Source: Limnanthes douglasii subsp. nivea
Taxonomy: Eukaryota; Streptophyta; Magnoliopsida; Brassicales; Limnanthaceae
Direction of reading: 5' to 3'
Length of the DNA stretch: 64,000 bases
Assembly: GCA_036936605.1 (NCBI GenBank)
Contig: JAUPFV010000005.1
Span: forward strand, 7,958,345 to 8,022,344
In this document: positions 37,600-49,699 of the stretch, in pieces
Layout of the letters: the number at the start of each line of letters is the position of its first letter
How positions within the stretch are numbered: the stretch's first letter is position 1
Position numbers and translations under genes: made by a program
The notes under the pieces: generated by a model
Databases searched by the model: none
Seen by the model: only the letters and a program-made list of their open reading frames with translations
What the model was told of the DNA's origin: nothing

Positions 37600-39952
37600 G
37601 AAACAAATTATTCTAAAAAGAGGATAATATTTAAAAGATGGAAATAGACGAATCGATTGAGCATGCTCATGTTTCAAAAAATATATTCCAACTTATTTGT
37701 TTGTTATCAATAAATGTTAAGTTATCTAAAGATGTTATTGGTTATATAAAAAAGAGTCTTATGAAACTTGATCGAGTCAATATTAAAACTTGATTAAAAG
37801 CAAAAGGAAAGATCCAAGTACATATAATAAAAATGACTTCAATAAATATAAATATTAAGGAAATTAAAGTTAAGCTCTTTGAAAATGTCAATATGTCTTA
37901 TATCTTTATGTATCTTCATGATTAATTATGTGTATTTAAGGCTACCTATAATTTTTCTAAGTCAAATAAGCTCATTGTGAAACGTATGTATGAGAATAAG
38001 AAACATATTCAAGAATATAAGAAATCTAACGTGGTAACTGTCGATTAGAATAAACTCTAAGACTCATAGGTTTCAAACCCTAAAAAGGTAAATGATAACT
38101 CCAAAATAGTGTCTATTACCACTTCAAGAGCCTTTATCATTTTAAAAGGAATTACAATGAATAAAGATAATGGTTAGCCAAACATGGTAAACTTACATTT
38201 GTGGTATATTTAATATTTAATTTAGTTTTATTGCCTAAAGATACTAGGTAGGTTGGTACAAGTATAACAAATTGTGTTTTTATTTCTTTACAAGATAAAT
38301 ATCAAAATCAAAGCGTTAGGGATATTGAATATACATCTATATAGTGGAAGAGAAAACATGTTCGGTTGAATTTAGTTGTAGTTTTAGATTGATTTTAATT
38401 AGTGGGTACGCATTGGTATTGATTATGTATTTTTTGTAAATAATTTGATAGTTTTTTTTTCATTTTTTCATAAATTTGAATATTTTCTAATGTTTGAAGA
38501 TAAAACTTTTTATGTTTAAAAGGACTACTGTTATATTGGCATATGCATATTAGAATGTAATGGTAATTTTCATAAGTTAAGTAATGTATAAATTATAATA
38601 TAGTTATGCAAATAAGCATATATAAACATAAATTAACTTCTTAAATTAATATATCTTTGGGAGAAGTGTTTATGTCATACGTTTAAGAAAAGAATTGAAA
38701 AGCTAATTATAGAAGATTTTTTAGTTACACTTAATCATACCTACTTCAGAACATATACCATATAAATCAAAGGAAAATAAAGCAAATAAAAAAAGTTTAA
38801 TATTAGTGTGCAATATAAGTTTAAGAGTTTATTCATGCAAACATTTGTGGCACATTCCCTACACCATTATGGAATGGTAAAATAGAATTTATCTTGTTGA
38901 TTGATTATATTTTACGATACATGTATCCTTTTATTCTTCATGAGAAATCTGATACCATTGACAAGTATAAACTTGTGATGGTTGAAGTTGAATTATATCT
39001 TGGTAAATATATTAAAGTTTACATATCCGAGTATGGTGGTGACTACTATGATTAGTATGATAGATCATTCGCTCTTTACTTAGAGTAGTACAGTATTGGT
39101 AATCAATATAACATGTCAAGTTTGACAACTATAAATGGTATATATTAGAGACATACATATACCTAATAGAAAATGGTTAGGAATATCATATGCCATACAT
39201 TATTATTTACTTCACTATAAGTTAAGTGTAAATTATGTATTTTTAATTGATTATATTAAAGCATAAATATTTTTGTTTTATATTATAAGGAAAAATCATA
39301 GCTTAAAGTATCTACACATTTAGAGATGTTCAACTGAAGTAAAGCATATAGGCTTAGCGAACAAAAACTGAAATCTAAAATATTAAATTGTTATTTTATA
39401 TTATACTTAGACTATTCCATGTGTTACCAATTTTACTATCCAGCTAAATGTACAACGTTTGAGACAATTATTACCAAAACAATTAGCATATTAAGACAAG
39501 AGGAAGGATATAGATAAAAAATATTATATTTGAAGGAAAATTGGACACGATTCGTTTACTCTTGGATACTGATATTTTAGTTAATTTACCGGTCATCAAC
39601 TAGTTATGAAAGAGTTTGTTGTGAATGAGCCGAATAGTGCCTTGATAGTGTATTGTGTCCGGCAGTACAGTTTTGTGTCTGTGATAGTGATATTGTCCAA
39701 TCACTTGAGTTAGTCTTGTGGTATGAGCCCATTAGGCTCATAGTCTAGTAAGTCTATTAATTCCCTATATATAGATTACTAGGGCGACACAAAACACAAT
39801 CTGAAATCTGTAACCTTTTCTATCATAGTGAAACTCTTTCTCTGGCGGCGCCCGTGGACGTAGACAATTGTCGAACCACGTTAAATCATGTATTTCATTT
39901 AAATCTTTCATTCGTATATATTTTGTGCTTGAGCCATTTTGTGATAATTGCA
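37600..39952 (+). mobile_element. Ty1/copia remnant with 3' LTR
   Basis: The clearest domain is an integrase core at about 38850-39120, in one frame with two stops: IDYILRY, then HEKSDTIDKYKLVMVEVE, GKYIKVYISEYGGDYYD, and QYNMSS where copia has QYTMPG. This matches the copia integrase pattern, with the usual SDRGGEY aspartate replaced by glutamate. Upstream, to about 37600, weak gag-like text is possible. Protease, RT and RNase H are missing or unreadable; only about 500 bases separate the integrase from the LTR, so the 3' half of pol is deleted. The start is approximate. Confidence 0.65.
39617..39952 (+). repeat. 3' LTR of the copia remnant (336 bp, TG...CA)
   Basis: It begins TGTTGTGAATGAG and ends ATAATTGCA. 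It contains a TATA-like ccctatatatag near 39763 and the block cccgtggacgtagacaa near 39850. It aligns with the reverse complement of 34315-34841. The frame at 39765-39953 on the opposite strand is only this LTR. Confidence 0.65.
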
Positions 39953-40186
39953 TAGTATTTTATAACAGAGTTCAATGTCAAAAATATATGTACTATCACT
40001 AACTCAAACTTGATGTTTTTTTTCATAAATAAACTCAAACTTATTGAGAAATAGCGTAACCTAAAAATATATATGAGAGAGAGTCCTACTCTTTAGATTT
40101 TATGGCATTTTTACACCAATATAAAAAATCTAGGGTTCCAAAAGATTATCCAATTAATTTTTAGGATATCATGATTATATTTAACT

Positions 40187-40224
<38 letters not shown>

Positions 40225-42408
40225 TGAATTTTATAAATCCATAAACAAAATAGCTTAGTTTGGGATGCAAAACTCTAAAAGTAACATAAAAATATATAAA
40301 ACACGTATTATAGCAAAAAGTTATAATCGGGGCGAAGGTATTTACTAGTCTAAGATATTTTTCGCAATTTTATCAAAATTACTTGTTTAGGATAATCATA
40401 AATTTGATTTCGCATTTTGATATTAAGTTTCACCAAATAAATGTTAAGACTAAATTTTTCAATAAAGATATAAAGGAAACAATTTATATGTTGCAAGCTG
40501 AAAACTTTGTTTAGTAATTCAAATTCGATGATTTGTCAACTTAAAAATCTATTTATGAGTTTAAACAAGTATCTCATTAATGATATCGCATATTCTTCAA
40601 TATTTTCACCTCCTTCTGTTTTGATATAAATTATATAGAAGATTATGTGTATTACAAATTTAGTGGGAGTAAATTAACATATTTGATGTGGTATATTATC
40701 AAGACTTTCAAGCTACTAAAGATAAATGCTTATTGGATTCCCATGTGAGTAAAACATAAAAGTTATTTTTAACCAATGGAACCATAAATTTTAAAAAATA
40801 CAAGTAGCTAAATATACTTTGACCTTTTAAGTTTCAAGCTTCTCAAATATGTACCAAACCAAATATGTCATTAATGATAAGAGTGTCGGGTGGATACAAA
40901 ACTAAGCATTACGGATTGAAATGCATGATATTGGATACCTCAAAGATCATAACTAATTCGATGCAGAGTTTTTTGGTTGTGTGAACACTTGTAATACAAT
41001 GACTATATATGGATTAATTTTGGCAATATGTGCGCTTTTTTAGTAAAGTATAGCATAGAATTATATCGTAACTTATGTCATAACAACATAGTATTGGAAT
41101 CTTTCATAATTTCAAACCATGCATTATGGTCCAGAAAATAATTAAAACATCACTCGTTTCTTATTGTGATATTAGTTAACCAAACATGCTTTGTAACGAT
41201 AACGGTTTCTTGAAAATTAACACACGTATTCATCAAGTTTTTATTTTTTAATAATAAGATACAAACGTTATATCATGATAGAATATAGTAGCACAAACTT
41301 CATGGTCACAAATCATGTTACTAAGATATTGATGTTCGGTGTTTTTCACGAACACACTATTCATACATGTGTCTTTAATATGTAAGATATTTATTCAGTA
41401 TGACTTATTTCGATTTTAGTTTTTAGTTTTATTATAAGTTAATATTCTCATGTTTGCTAATTTTCCTATGTCACTTTGTACATTTGAGTTAGTGATCTCA
41501 ATTCAGATAAGCATAACCAATTATATTTTCGACAGGTTATGATTACAAGATCAAGAAATTCACATGATACATACCATGAAAAATCTAAATTTATTTAAAT
41601 GTATTTGTCGTCTTAAATATTAAATATTATTGAAACTATCATGTCTCATTACTAAAGAGCACACCATATCTAATGTTTTAAAGGTAATTGTCTAAAATTA
41701 TAAAACTTATTTCGAATATACTTAATCATGCACGCTTTTTTTAAATTTAATTATATATAGTTTATATACAATCAATCATCCAATTAGAGAAGTTGTAAAA
41801 GAAAATTTATTTAAGATTTTATCAAATTTCTATTTTAATTTAGTAATAAAATTTGATTTATGAACTATAAAGTAGTTGTTTTGAGTATGTTAATGGATAA
41901 TATTTATAGTGATTAAGACAATAAAAAATAAAAAATAAATATTATTTTTTTAAATTTTTTTTAGGTTTTTAAGTAAAAATAATAGAAAAATCAATAATAA
42001 AGACTAATATTATAGTCCAAATTAGGGTTGTCAATACTCAACGCGGCTGAAAAACATAATACGGACTCGTCATGAAAAAAATAAAATTATGAACACAGAC
42101 ACGTAGAAAAATAGATCGAGTTTGTGTCAACCCGTTAAACCAAAATTAACACAAAAAACATGCGACGCTTAAAAGTTGTAAGTTTTCGAATTTAATAAAT
42201 GTTTCGGATTTTTAGCTTAACATATTTTTTATGTTTAAACATGTTTCAAACTTAACAGGTAATTATATTTTTAAATTTAGTTGTATTTTCAAATAAAAAA
42301 ATTGTGTTTGTGATTTTTGTATTTGTACAAAAATTAATTCAAGTTTAACAAATTATAAATTTTTCGTATTTAAACCGCGTCAATAATAGTTTTGTTAAAA
42401 ATATAACT
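39953..42408. other. AT-rich interval, no gene recognised; holds an (AT)n run at about 40190-40219
   Basis: No long frame and no readable retroelement motif. The TA run near 40190-40219 is a microsatellite. Around 40560-41400 the sequence looks like eroded retroelement, but I cannot identify a domain. Confidence 0.45.
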
Positions 42409-43245
42409 CTCCAACTAATGTGATATTGTCTGATTTGGACTATAAGACCTGTACGGCTTTGTTTTTGGTTCGCTTCCGAAATGCTTCACAATCATTAAGA
42501 TAATTCTTTCATTTATATATTGTATCTTATTTTTATTTTTTTAAGCAAAAGAAGTAACTTTATTATAAAAGAATTGATGTGGGATAGAAAATCAAGTTAA
42601 CGTACCAGATATTTTAAAACTCCTCTTAAACTTAATATGCTCTAATGAGCACAATCACATTGAGACATGACTGAATGTTGGCTTTATTACAAAAGAATAT
42701 ATGTGTGATAGACGACCAAGTTAATGAATCGAATACTCTAACACTCCTATTTAAACTCGATCTACTGTAATGGACACAGTCATATTGAGACATGGCGGAA
42801 TGATAACATTTACAAAAGAATTGATGTGGGATCGATGACCAAGTTATGACACCGAGTACTCTAACACTCTTCATTAAACTTTATATATTCTAATGAGCAG
42901 GGCTTTATTGAGACATGGCAGAATGATAACATTTACAAAAGAATTGATGGAAGATGAAATACCAAGTTAAGGCACCGAGTACTCTAACATTCCCTTTTAA
43001 ACTAGATCCGCTCTAATGGACAACGAAACATGACGGAGTATTAACTTTATTACAAAAGAATTTGTGTGGGATAGAAGACCAAGGTAAAGCACCTAGTCAC
43101 AAGAGTTTGGAGCCTCAAAGCTCAACTAATGTGATATTATCCGCTTTAGGACATAAGACCTGCACAGCTTTGCTTTTAGTTCAATTCCAAAAAACCTCAC
43201 AATAATTAAGATAATCCATTCATTTATATATTGCGTCTTATTTTA
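42409..43245. repeat. ~123-bp tandem array (5 units) between two ~120-bp direct repeats
   Basis: Units carrying 'aaaagaattgatgtgggat..a.accaagtta' then 'ctctaacactc..ttaaact..at' and 'tctaatg..ca' have their gaat landmark at 42571, 42695, 42818, 42941 and 43058 (spacing 124, 123, 123, 117). The array lies between direct repeats at about 42409-42530 and 43123-43245, which share 'caactaatgtgatatt.tc', 'ataagacctg.ac.gctttg' and 'catttatatattg'. The unit frames on the minus strand (42632-42874) are repeat translation. Confidence 0.85.
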
Positions 43246-43572
43246 TATCTACACCACAACGTCGGATACAGGACCAAATTGAAACATCAAACTTTTTAAT
43301 GTAACATATTTTCACCAAAACCAAATTGATTATACAAAAACACTTATTATTACAAAGCAGAGTTTATTTAGAAAAACTAAAACAGATGGTAAAATGAAAA
43401 CTATATATTATATATAGTGTAGCAAATAAAATCGTATTTAATACTAAAAAATAAAATCGTATTTTACGATGCTGAGAAATCCCATCGAAATAAAATCAGA
43501 AACAGTTCACAGTTTGAAAACTTAACAGAATTATCAGCAGCCTTCCATGTGCTACCGTTAATAAATCCAAAA

Positions 43573-43582
43573 ATGACGTCAT
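43573..43582. promoter_or_regulatory. Palindromic TGACGTCA (bZIP/TGA-type) element upstream of the LBD gene
   Basis: ATGACGTCAT is a perfect palindrome about 50 bases upstream of the TATA-like box. TGACG motifs are known binding sites of plant TGA/bZIP factors. A second ACGT-core motif, ACGTGTC (43594-43600), resembles an ABRE. Function is inferred from motif and position only. Confidence 0.5.
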
Positions 43583-43621
43583 AATTCTAGACTACGTGTC
43601 ACTCTTCGTCTCCGTCACTTC

Positions 43622-43631
43622 TCTATTTAAA
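43622..43631 (+). promoter_or_regulatory. TATA-like box of the LBD gene
   Basis: CTATTTAAAC sits 56 bases before the ATG. A start site about 30 bases downstream would leave a short CT-rich 5' leader. Confidence 0.55.
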
Positions 43632-43686
43632 CATCATCCCTCCCGTTTTGCCATAACAAACCCCACCGTTCTCTTTCTTCTTTAAT

Positions 43687-44984
43687 ATGGAGTCCACTGA
43701 CACAACCGCTGTAACCAACAACAGCAACAGCAACAGCAACGGCACCACTCCATCTCTCTCTCCTTCTCCGTCGTCTTCTCCTCCTCCACCGGTGGTTCTC
43801 AGTCCTTGCGCCGCTTGCAAAATCTTGCGGCGGAGATGCGCCGCGAAATGCGTGCTGGCGCCGTATTTTCCTCCAACCGATCCGGCGAAGTTCACCATTG
43901 CGCATCGTGTTTTCGGTGCTAGCAACATCATCAAGTTTCTGCAGGTAAATAATAACCTATTTGAATGATTGAATCATCGATTCAAATTCTTTAAACTAGG
44001 TCAAAGGAATTGTTAATTAAGATCGGTTGTTTGGATTAGATGTTTAACTCGATGAAAATTGTAGTATGTATGCTGCTCCATGAATCATTTAACTGTGCTA
44101 TGGCGATTTGATCTCCTAAATCGCTGGTTTTGGATTCAAGTCCTGCTCACTCTTTGTTAAGATGCTAATTGTTGCTATAGATCATTCGAGAAGTGAACTT
44201 CGTCCCTCCGCGTACGAGAAATAGTATCAACAAATTTTATACTGCCTTCTATTAGAAGAATTTTGGATTGAATTAGGTTTTCCTATTGACTTTACCTTTC
44301 GCTATCAAGTAAAATACTCAGAAATGAATCTACTAAGTTCGTACCTGCAAGGTCTTGAACTCGATGGGAGAGTAGGAATGACCTTACCGATAATTTCAGT
44401 GGAGTTAGGTTTATTCCTTCTAATATGACTCTGCCATAGACTCTAGAACCATATTGACGCGACATGAAGTAGTAACAGAGCAGCCTCCAACATCTTGATC
44501 ATAGTCTCATCTCATAATTTTGCGGCATACTAATATTGCATCCTGAGCATCAAGAATACACATATAGATTTATCCAATCTTAGAAGAAATATATAGCGGT
44601 GTTCTCTATATTGACGTGATATGTTTTTCCGAAATGATTCTACAGGAACTTCCAGAATCTCAAAGAGCTGATGCAGTAAGTAGCATGGTCTACGAAGCCA
44701 GTGCAAGAATCAGAGACCCAGTTTACGGAAGCGCAGGAGCCATTTGCCAACTCCAAAGACAACTGAACGAGCTCCAAGCACAACTAGCCAAAACACAAGC
44801 AGAGCTTGTCCATATGCAACTCCAACAAGCAGACCTCATGGCTTTACTTTGCTCGGAAATGGCACAAAACAATTCTATGCTACCACCACCGGTGGACAAT
44901 AATTTCATCAGCAGTCCGGATAGCAATATAAGCTTTGGAGACGACATCAATCCGATGTCGTTATGGGAGACTCTTTGGACGTGA
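43687..44984 (+). CDS. LBD: LOB-domain transcription factor, LBD1/LBD11-like (two exons)
   Basis: Plant-specific LATERAL ORGAN BOUNDARIES DOMAIN protein, a nuclear DNA-binding regulator of organ boundaries and lateral organ development. Exon 1 is 43687-43944 (86 codons) and exon 2 is 44646-44984, giving 198 residues. The 701-bp intron has a GT (gcag/gtaaat) and an AG (tctacag/gaactt) and lies in phase 0. The N-terminus is rich in Asn, Ser and Pro. The C-block CAACKILRRRCAAKC fits C-x2-C-x6-C-x3-C, followed by the GAS block (FGASNIIKFLQ, then ELPESQRADAV) and the DPVYG motif. A leucine-rich coil (LQRQLNELQAQLAKTQAEL) follows, consistent with a class I member. After DPVYG the family usually has C, but here it is SAGAI. 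Exon placement follows the domain across the splice and is not supported by transcript data. The start is the first ATG after the TATA-like box. The exact orthologue is uncertain. Confidence 0.93.
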
Positions 44985-45300
44985 TCATATACCAATATAC
45001 GGTTAATTATATATATATACACACGTATAGCTATTACGAATGTTCCTATGAAACTCTGAAAAAAGAGAAGGGGAAAGAGAGGAGGAGGAAGAAGAAGAAG
45101 AAGCCGCCGGAAGAGATTTAGGTGTTAAATTTTTAACCGAGTATGAATTGATTAGCAAGTGAAGGTTAATTAGTTATGGAGGGAAAATATAAAGTTGTTT
45201 AGGATCTAATTAATCTTTATTAAAGCTAAATGTATTGTTTTTTTTTCTCTACTTGATTGAAATTCAATGTTGTTATTTCCTTGCTTTTTGGTAAAATAAA
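44985..45300 (+). other. Probable 3' UTR of the LBD gene
   Basis: After the TGA stop comes a GA-rich stretch (aggaggaggaagaagaag, about 45080-45105) and then AT-rich sequence. An AATAAA at about 45295 is a plausible polyadenylation signal. The true end is unknown. Confidence 0.4.
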
Positions 45301-45830
45301 TCATTTGAGTGACTTTTTATGGTCACCTAATTCCTAGTACTACTAGTCTACTATCATTTTGTTTGTAGTTGAAATTTTGCGTCAAACTAGCCTTTTTTTG
45401 CCCGTTTTTTATTTTAACTTTTTGCTACTATATATTACTAATCGTATTCATATGAGAGGTGTTTTTTTGACTTAAAAATGATAATAAAAAAAACTCGTCG
45501 AAGTGAAGTGATGGTTGACCTAAATATGATCATACTTAAGACCATAAACAATTGGTTACAAATTTGGTAAGCATCTTGAATCTGGATACTCAAATGTATA
45601 AAAGCATTAAGACACCTTCGTACAACTTCAATATATCCAATTAGTTGGGTTAAGATTTTATGTATGGTTATATATTTTTTTAATAATTATATAAATAAAT
45701 TATTTTTATTTAAGTACTAATATTTTGAAATGAATTATAAAACTAAAACTAAAGTAATTAGGATAATAATTGGATGTTGCCATTTAATATACTATGAAAA
45801 GTAATTTTTGATCGGTTGTATTTAAATTTT
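45301..45830. other. No feature recognised
   Basis: AT-rich flank between the LBD gene and the SINE. Confidence 0.45.
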
Positions 45831-45846
45831 AAAATTTTACATTTCT

Positions 45847-46075
45847 TTTTTTTTTCTTTTTTTTTCGGAGGGAACCCGCAGCCGCTACTCAGAGTGCAAT
45901 GAGTGCGCACAGGGTAAACCCTCAGTCTGACGCGATAGCCTGCAAACCAACGCCAGAAGGTAAACCACACAAGGTGACAGGCTCAGCCGAGAAAGCGTAT
46001 GTAGAGGGACTCGAACTCATGACCTTTTGGTTATAAGAATGCCGTACCCAACCAACTCGGCTACCCCTTGGGGGC
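45847..46075 (-). mobile_element. tRNA-derived SINE with perfect 16-bp target-site duplication
   Basis: Read on the minus strand, the element starts at 46075 with a tRNA-like head. It has an A box, TAGCCGAGTTGG (46052-46063), and a B box, GAGTTCGAGTCCC (46007-46019), 32 bases apart, which together form an internal RNA polymerase III promoter. A non-tRNA body of about 140 bases and a poly(A) tail with one G (45847-45865) follow. The 16-mer aaaattttacatttct flanks it exactly, at 45831-45846 and 46076-46091. The perfect duplication suggests a fairly recent insertion by a LINE's machinery. It is much more GC-rich than its surroundings. It is not a functional tRNA gene. Family name not assigned. 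Confidence 0.92.
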
Positions 46076-46124
46076 AAAATTTTACATTTCTAAAGCTATC
46101 GTCCAAAACAATATTTAAAAATAT

Positions 46125-46940
46125 TGTATTTTTTTCGTAATTCGTAGATTTGTAATAGGTTATGATATGTTTGTGCGATATATTTTAATGTGTGGTGTAC
46201 AATTTTTGGATTTGCAGTAGGTTATTATTTGTTTACGTGCTGTTTTGGGTTTTTTCAACTTGTTTTGAATTATTATTTGAAATTCGTATATTTGTAATAA
46301 GTTATGACATGTTATTGCGTTATATTGTGTTTTCGCAACTTGTTTTAAAAAAATCGTAACTTGTAAACTTAGAGTAGGTTCGACATGTTTGTGTTTTTTT
46401 TGTTTTTAAAAAAAATGAAATATTTTTTGCAATTCAAGGACTTGTAGTAGGTTATAAAGTATCTATTTTTTGTGTTTTTCGCATCTTATTTTGAACTATT
46501 TTTGCAATTCATAGACTTACAATAAGTTATTACATTTATATGTTGATTTGTGTTTTGACAACTTGTTTTAAATTATTTGTTTGCTACTCGTGGACTTCTA
46601 GTAGATTAAGACATGTTTGTGTGTTGTTTTTTTCGTTTTTACTATTCTTAACCTGATTTTTAATAACTCATAAACTTATAGTAAGTTAGGAGTTATTTAT
46701 ATGATTTTTTTGTTTACACAATTTATTTTAAACTGTTTTTGCACCTCGTGAATTTGGAGTAGATTATGACTGATTTATGTGTTGTTATTTATGTTTTCAA
46801 CTTATTTTGAACTATTTGTCACACCTCAGATAAGGTAGGTTATAATATGTTTGTGTTTGTTTTTTTGTGTATTCATAACTTATATTGAACTATTTTTTGC
46901 AACACGTGGGCTAGCAGTAGGTAAGACATATTTGTGTCTT
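46125..46940. repeat. Satellite-like array, ~76-bp period, about 11 units
   Basis: The landmark 'cttgtagtaggttatgacatgtttgtg' (variants) recurs near 46151, 46214, 46293, 46367, 46442, 46515, 46595, 46674, 46753, 46828 and 46910, with 'caacttgttttgaactatttttgcaattcgt'-like text between. Units are strongly diverged. The plus frame at 46851-47096 is translated repeat. Confidence 0.85.
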
Positions 46941-47250
46941 TTTTACAATTTATTTTTAAAAAATTGCACACCAACAAAAAACATAAAGCCAAACAATGTT
47001 AATTTCAACAGTTTTCATAACTCAAATAACTTTAACATTTACAACTTAAATATGGTTAATTTTCGCAACTTAAATAATCTAGTTTTCATAACTTAAATAA
47101 ACATTATTTTCACAAACTCAACCTACAATAATCACACACATCAAAAACATATTTTCAGAAATTAAAATACAATTTTTTTGCAAGTTAAATAGTTACAAAT
47201 ACAATTCAAAGTAGTATGTTTTCATAAATATAAAATATTTAATTTCAAAA
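46941..47250. repeat. Inverted continuation of the 76-bp array
   Basis: Beyond about 46960 the words reverse: 'cacaaactcaacctacaataatcacacacatcaaaaacat' (in short pieces) reads as the reverse complement of the unit 'atg..tgtg..tattgtaggtt', and 'cataacttaaat' recurs. This suggests a few units in opposite orientation. Confidence 0.4.
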
Positions 47251-48000
47251 CAAGGTTACATGTTGTCTTCCAATTGTAGGTTTTTTTCACAAATCGAATT
47301 CGTAGGTTAATTAGCATTCCATGTATTTATTTTAAAATTAAAAAAAAAATATAATTCAATTCAAAGAAAATGAAAAGGAAAAACTTAAAACTTAAAACCA
47401 TTATTGGTCCCAATTGTAAACCTAAAGAAAAAAAATAGGAATTGATTGAACCAAACAAAAAAACTTATATCAAAATTGATCCTAATTGATATTTGAAAAT
47501 AATGAATTCAAATTGAAACAAGCAACAAATATAAAAGTTAAAAAAATTTAACTAAAAATCATTCAAATTTAATAATATAATACACATGCGTGAGATTAAA
47601 AAAAATCAAAATAACTATAAAAAATATTAAATCAATGATTTAGATTAAAATTAAATCAAATTTTAAAAGAGAAAAAAATTGGTACGGGGTTATTAAGTGT
47701 AAGGATATAAAATTTTATTATACGATACATAAATAATGAAACAACTACGCTTCCGGTTATAGTAAAGCTAAGACTTTATAAAATATGAAATCTATAATCC
47801 TATACAATTAGAAAATCTAATGAAGTATAATATAATAATTTTAGTTATTCATATTTTTTTTCTTTTAGTTATGGTATTTTCCCAACTATTTTTTATTTAA
47901 CAATCTTTTTCAAGTTTGTGCAAAAATATTTGAATCTCATGTTTGAAGTTTGATAATAACACTCTACTTAAAACTTGAACATAAGTAGTTGAAGTGCAAG
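47251..48000. other. AT-rich interval, no feature recognised
   Basis: A-rich sequence without domain or clear repeat. Confidence 0.4.
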
Positions 48001-49699
48001 TTTGATTAAAAGAAAACCACACTCTCCCTAAAGTTGAGGAATATATATTAACTCTCCCTCAAGCTCAAACATATATGTGAAGCATACCTGTTTTCTTATA
48101 AATATAATTAACACGTGATCCATCAAATGATTTTAAAAAAAAATCACAAGTTGTCTCAATCTTCAATGGTCTTCTAACAGTCTTCTTCAAACGGTCTTCA
48201 AACAGTATATTTTTCATATCCTTCAAATGATTTCTTCATTAATGACTTATTCTTCATATTTTTCTTCACACGTCTTTTTTTTCTTCATATTTTCTTCATA
48301 TTTTTAATATTTTTCTTCACACATATTCTTCGCATCAATCACCCAATCTCCAATTATATAATCTCTCAATCCCCCAATTTTCATGAATGACAAGTTCCTT
48401 GTAACCGAGACAAGGACGTCATGTCAATGAAAATGAAGTAAAAGTTGCGGGTGCAGAAAACTAAGAGAAGAGGTATTGATGCAGCCAATTCCAAGTAGAG
48501 GGAATATGTGATTTATAAAATAAGTAGGGAGCTCACATTTAGAATATTGGTTTTTTTTGTAGTATATGAATCAGAACATATAGATAACAACTACCTCAAA
48601 GTACATAAGTAGAATCTCTTCTTGTATAGGTGTAACGTTCGCTTTCGCTTACAACTTTATCATCAAAGGTGTAAAAAGGTAATAATTCATCCCAATAGTA
48701 AAAAATGAGTATTTGAAGCATATGAAAGCCTTAGCCACCTCCTACAAGTTCCTCTTACGTCAGAGTTTGATACTCCTCATTGTAAAAGTATAAGCTTAGT
48801 CTAGTGGAACCGGGGTAAGGACGCGTTGTTTGCTCTTCTCATCATTATGAATCTGCAACACTATATTTAGCATATGTAGCACATATAATAAATGAATTGG
48901 AAACTAAATTTTAAAAAAATATCATGATCTTAGAAAAAATACAGCATTACGGACAAAAAATTGTATATTATATAAAAAAAATAGATCGCCTTCTTCCCAA
49001 TGAAGTACTCTCTTTTTTCCATTGGATTTACCTTGTTTACAGGTTGACCTCGTGGTAGGAAGAAAATATGATTTGTCCTTCATATATTAAAGAGAATAGC
49101 TTTAAAAATAGACTTTATTTATATTGCTAAATTTGAATCGAATTAGAAAATCATCAGTACGTATCATAGCGTTGAACATGGTTTCAGCATATGTCTCGAT
49201 CGTTGGCCATTAATAACATGCAGTAAAAATTCATATGTGAAAGGCTTTATATCCATAATGAGCCCATGTTTTTTGTTTGTGAGTTCTTCTACTACAAATG
49301 CAGATCTATAAGAGAGATCAAAGCATAAAAGAAAATGTATAATTAAACTACGGTGATATAATATTTCAGTAATATATACATAGTGAGCATATATTATTTT
49401 GATAATCTAGGCTTCTGTTTTATTTTTGGGCATATCCCTTCTATTTTCATTGACCATATTGTTAATTTTCTTGAAACGAGGGGATTCTAAAAGACATTTT
49501 GAAAAGGAAACGAAGTTCAGACGATAATTGTGTGATCCTAGAATAAGACTACATCTTTCTTACAACCACCACTACAACTACTACCAAATTTTCTATGTTT
49601 AAGTATCTCGTTGTAGCATTTATAAGAGATTTGCTAGCATAGTATATGGCTTAACATGTAACTTCTTCTTCTTTCACAAGAACTGCACTTATTGTACAG
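48001..49699. other. Probable flank or 3' part of the minus-strand gypsy element
   Basis: TTCTTCA/TTTTCTTCA-rich low-complexity text lies at 48170-48330. The rest has the texture of eroded gypsy pol on the minus strand, but I cannot place integrase motifs with confidence. Confidence 0.3.

Noticed and set aside
43623..43934. Minus frames of 92 and 103 residues over LBD exon 1
   Set aside because: They are antisense of the Ser/Asn/Pro-coding and LOB-domain exon. The plus strand has the conserved domain and promoter.
45758..45970. Minus 70-residue frame
   Set aside because: Translation of the SINE body and poly(A) tail.
46007..46075. Possible tRNA gene
   Set aside because: A and B boxes are present but the cloverleaf, acceptor stem and 3' end are not. 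The flanking target duplications and poly(A) tail show a SINE.
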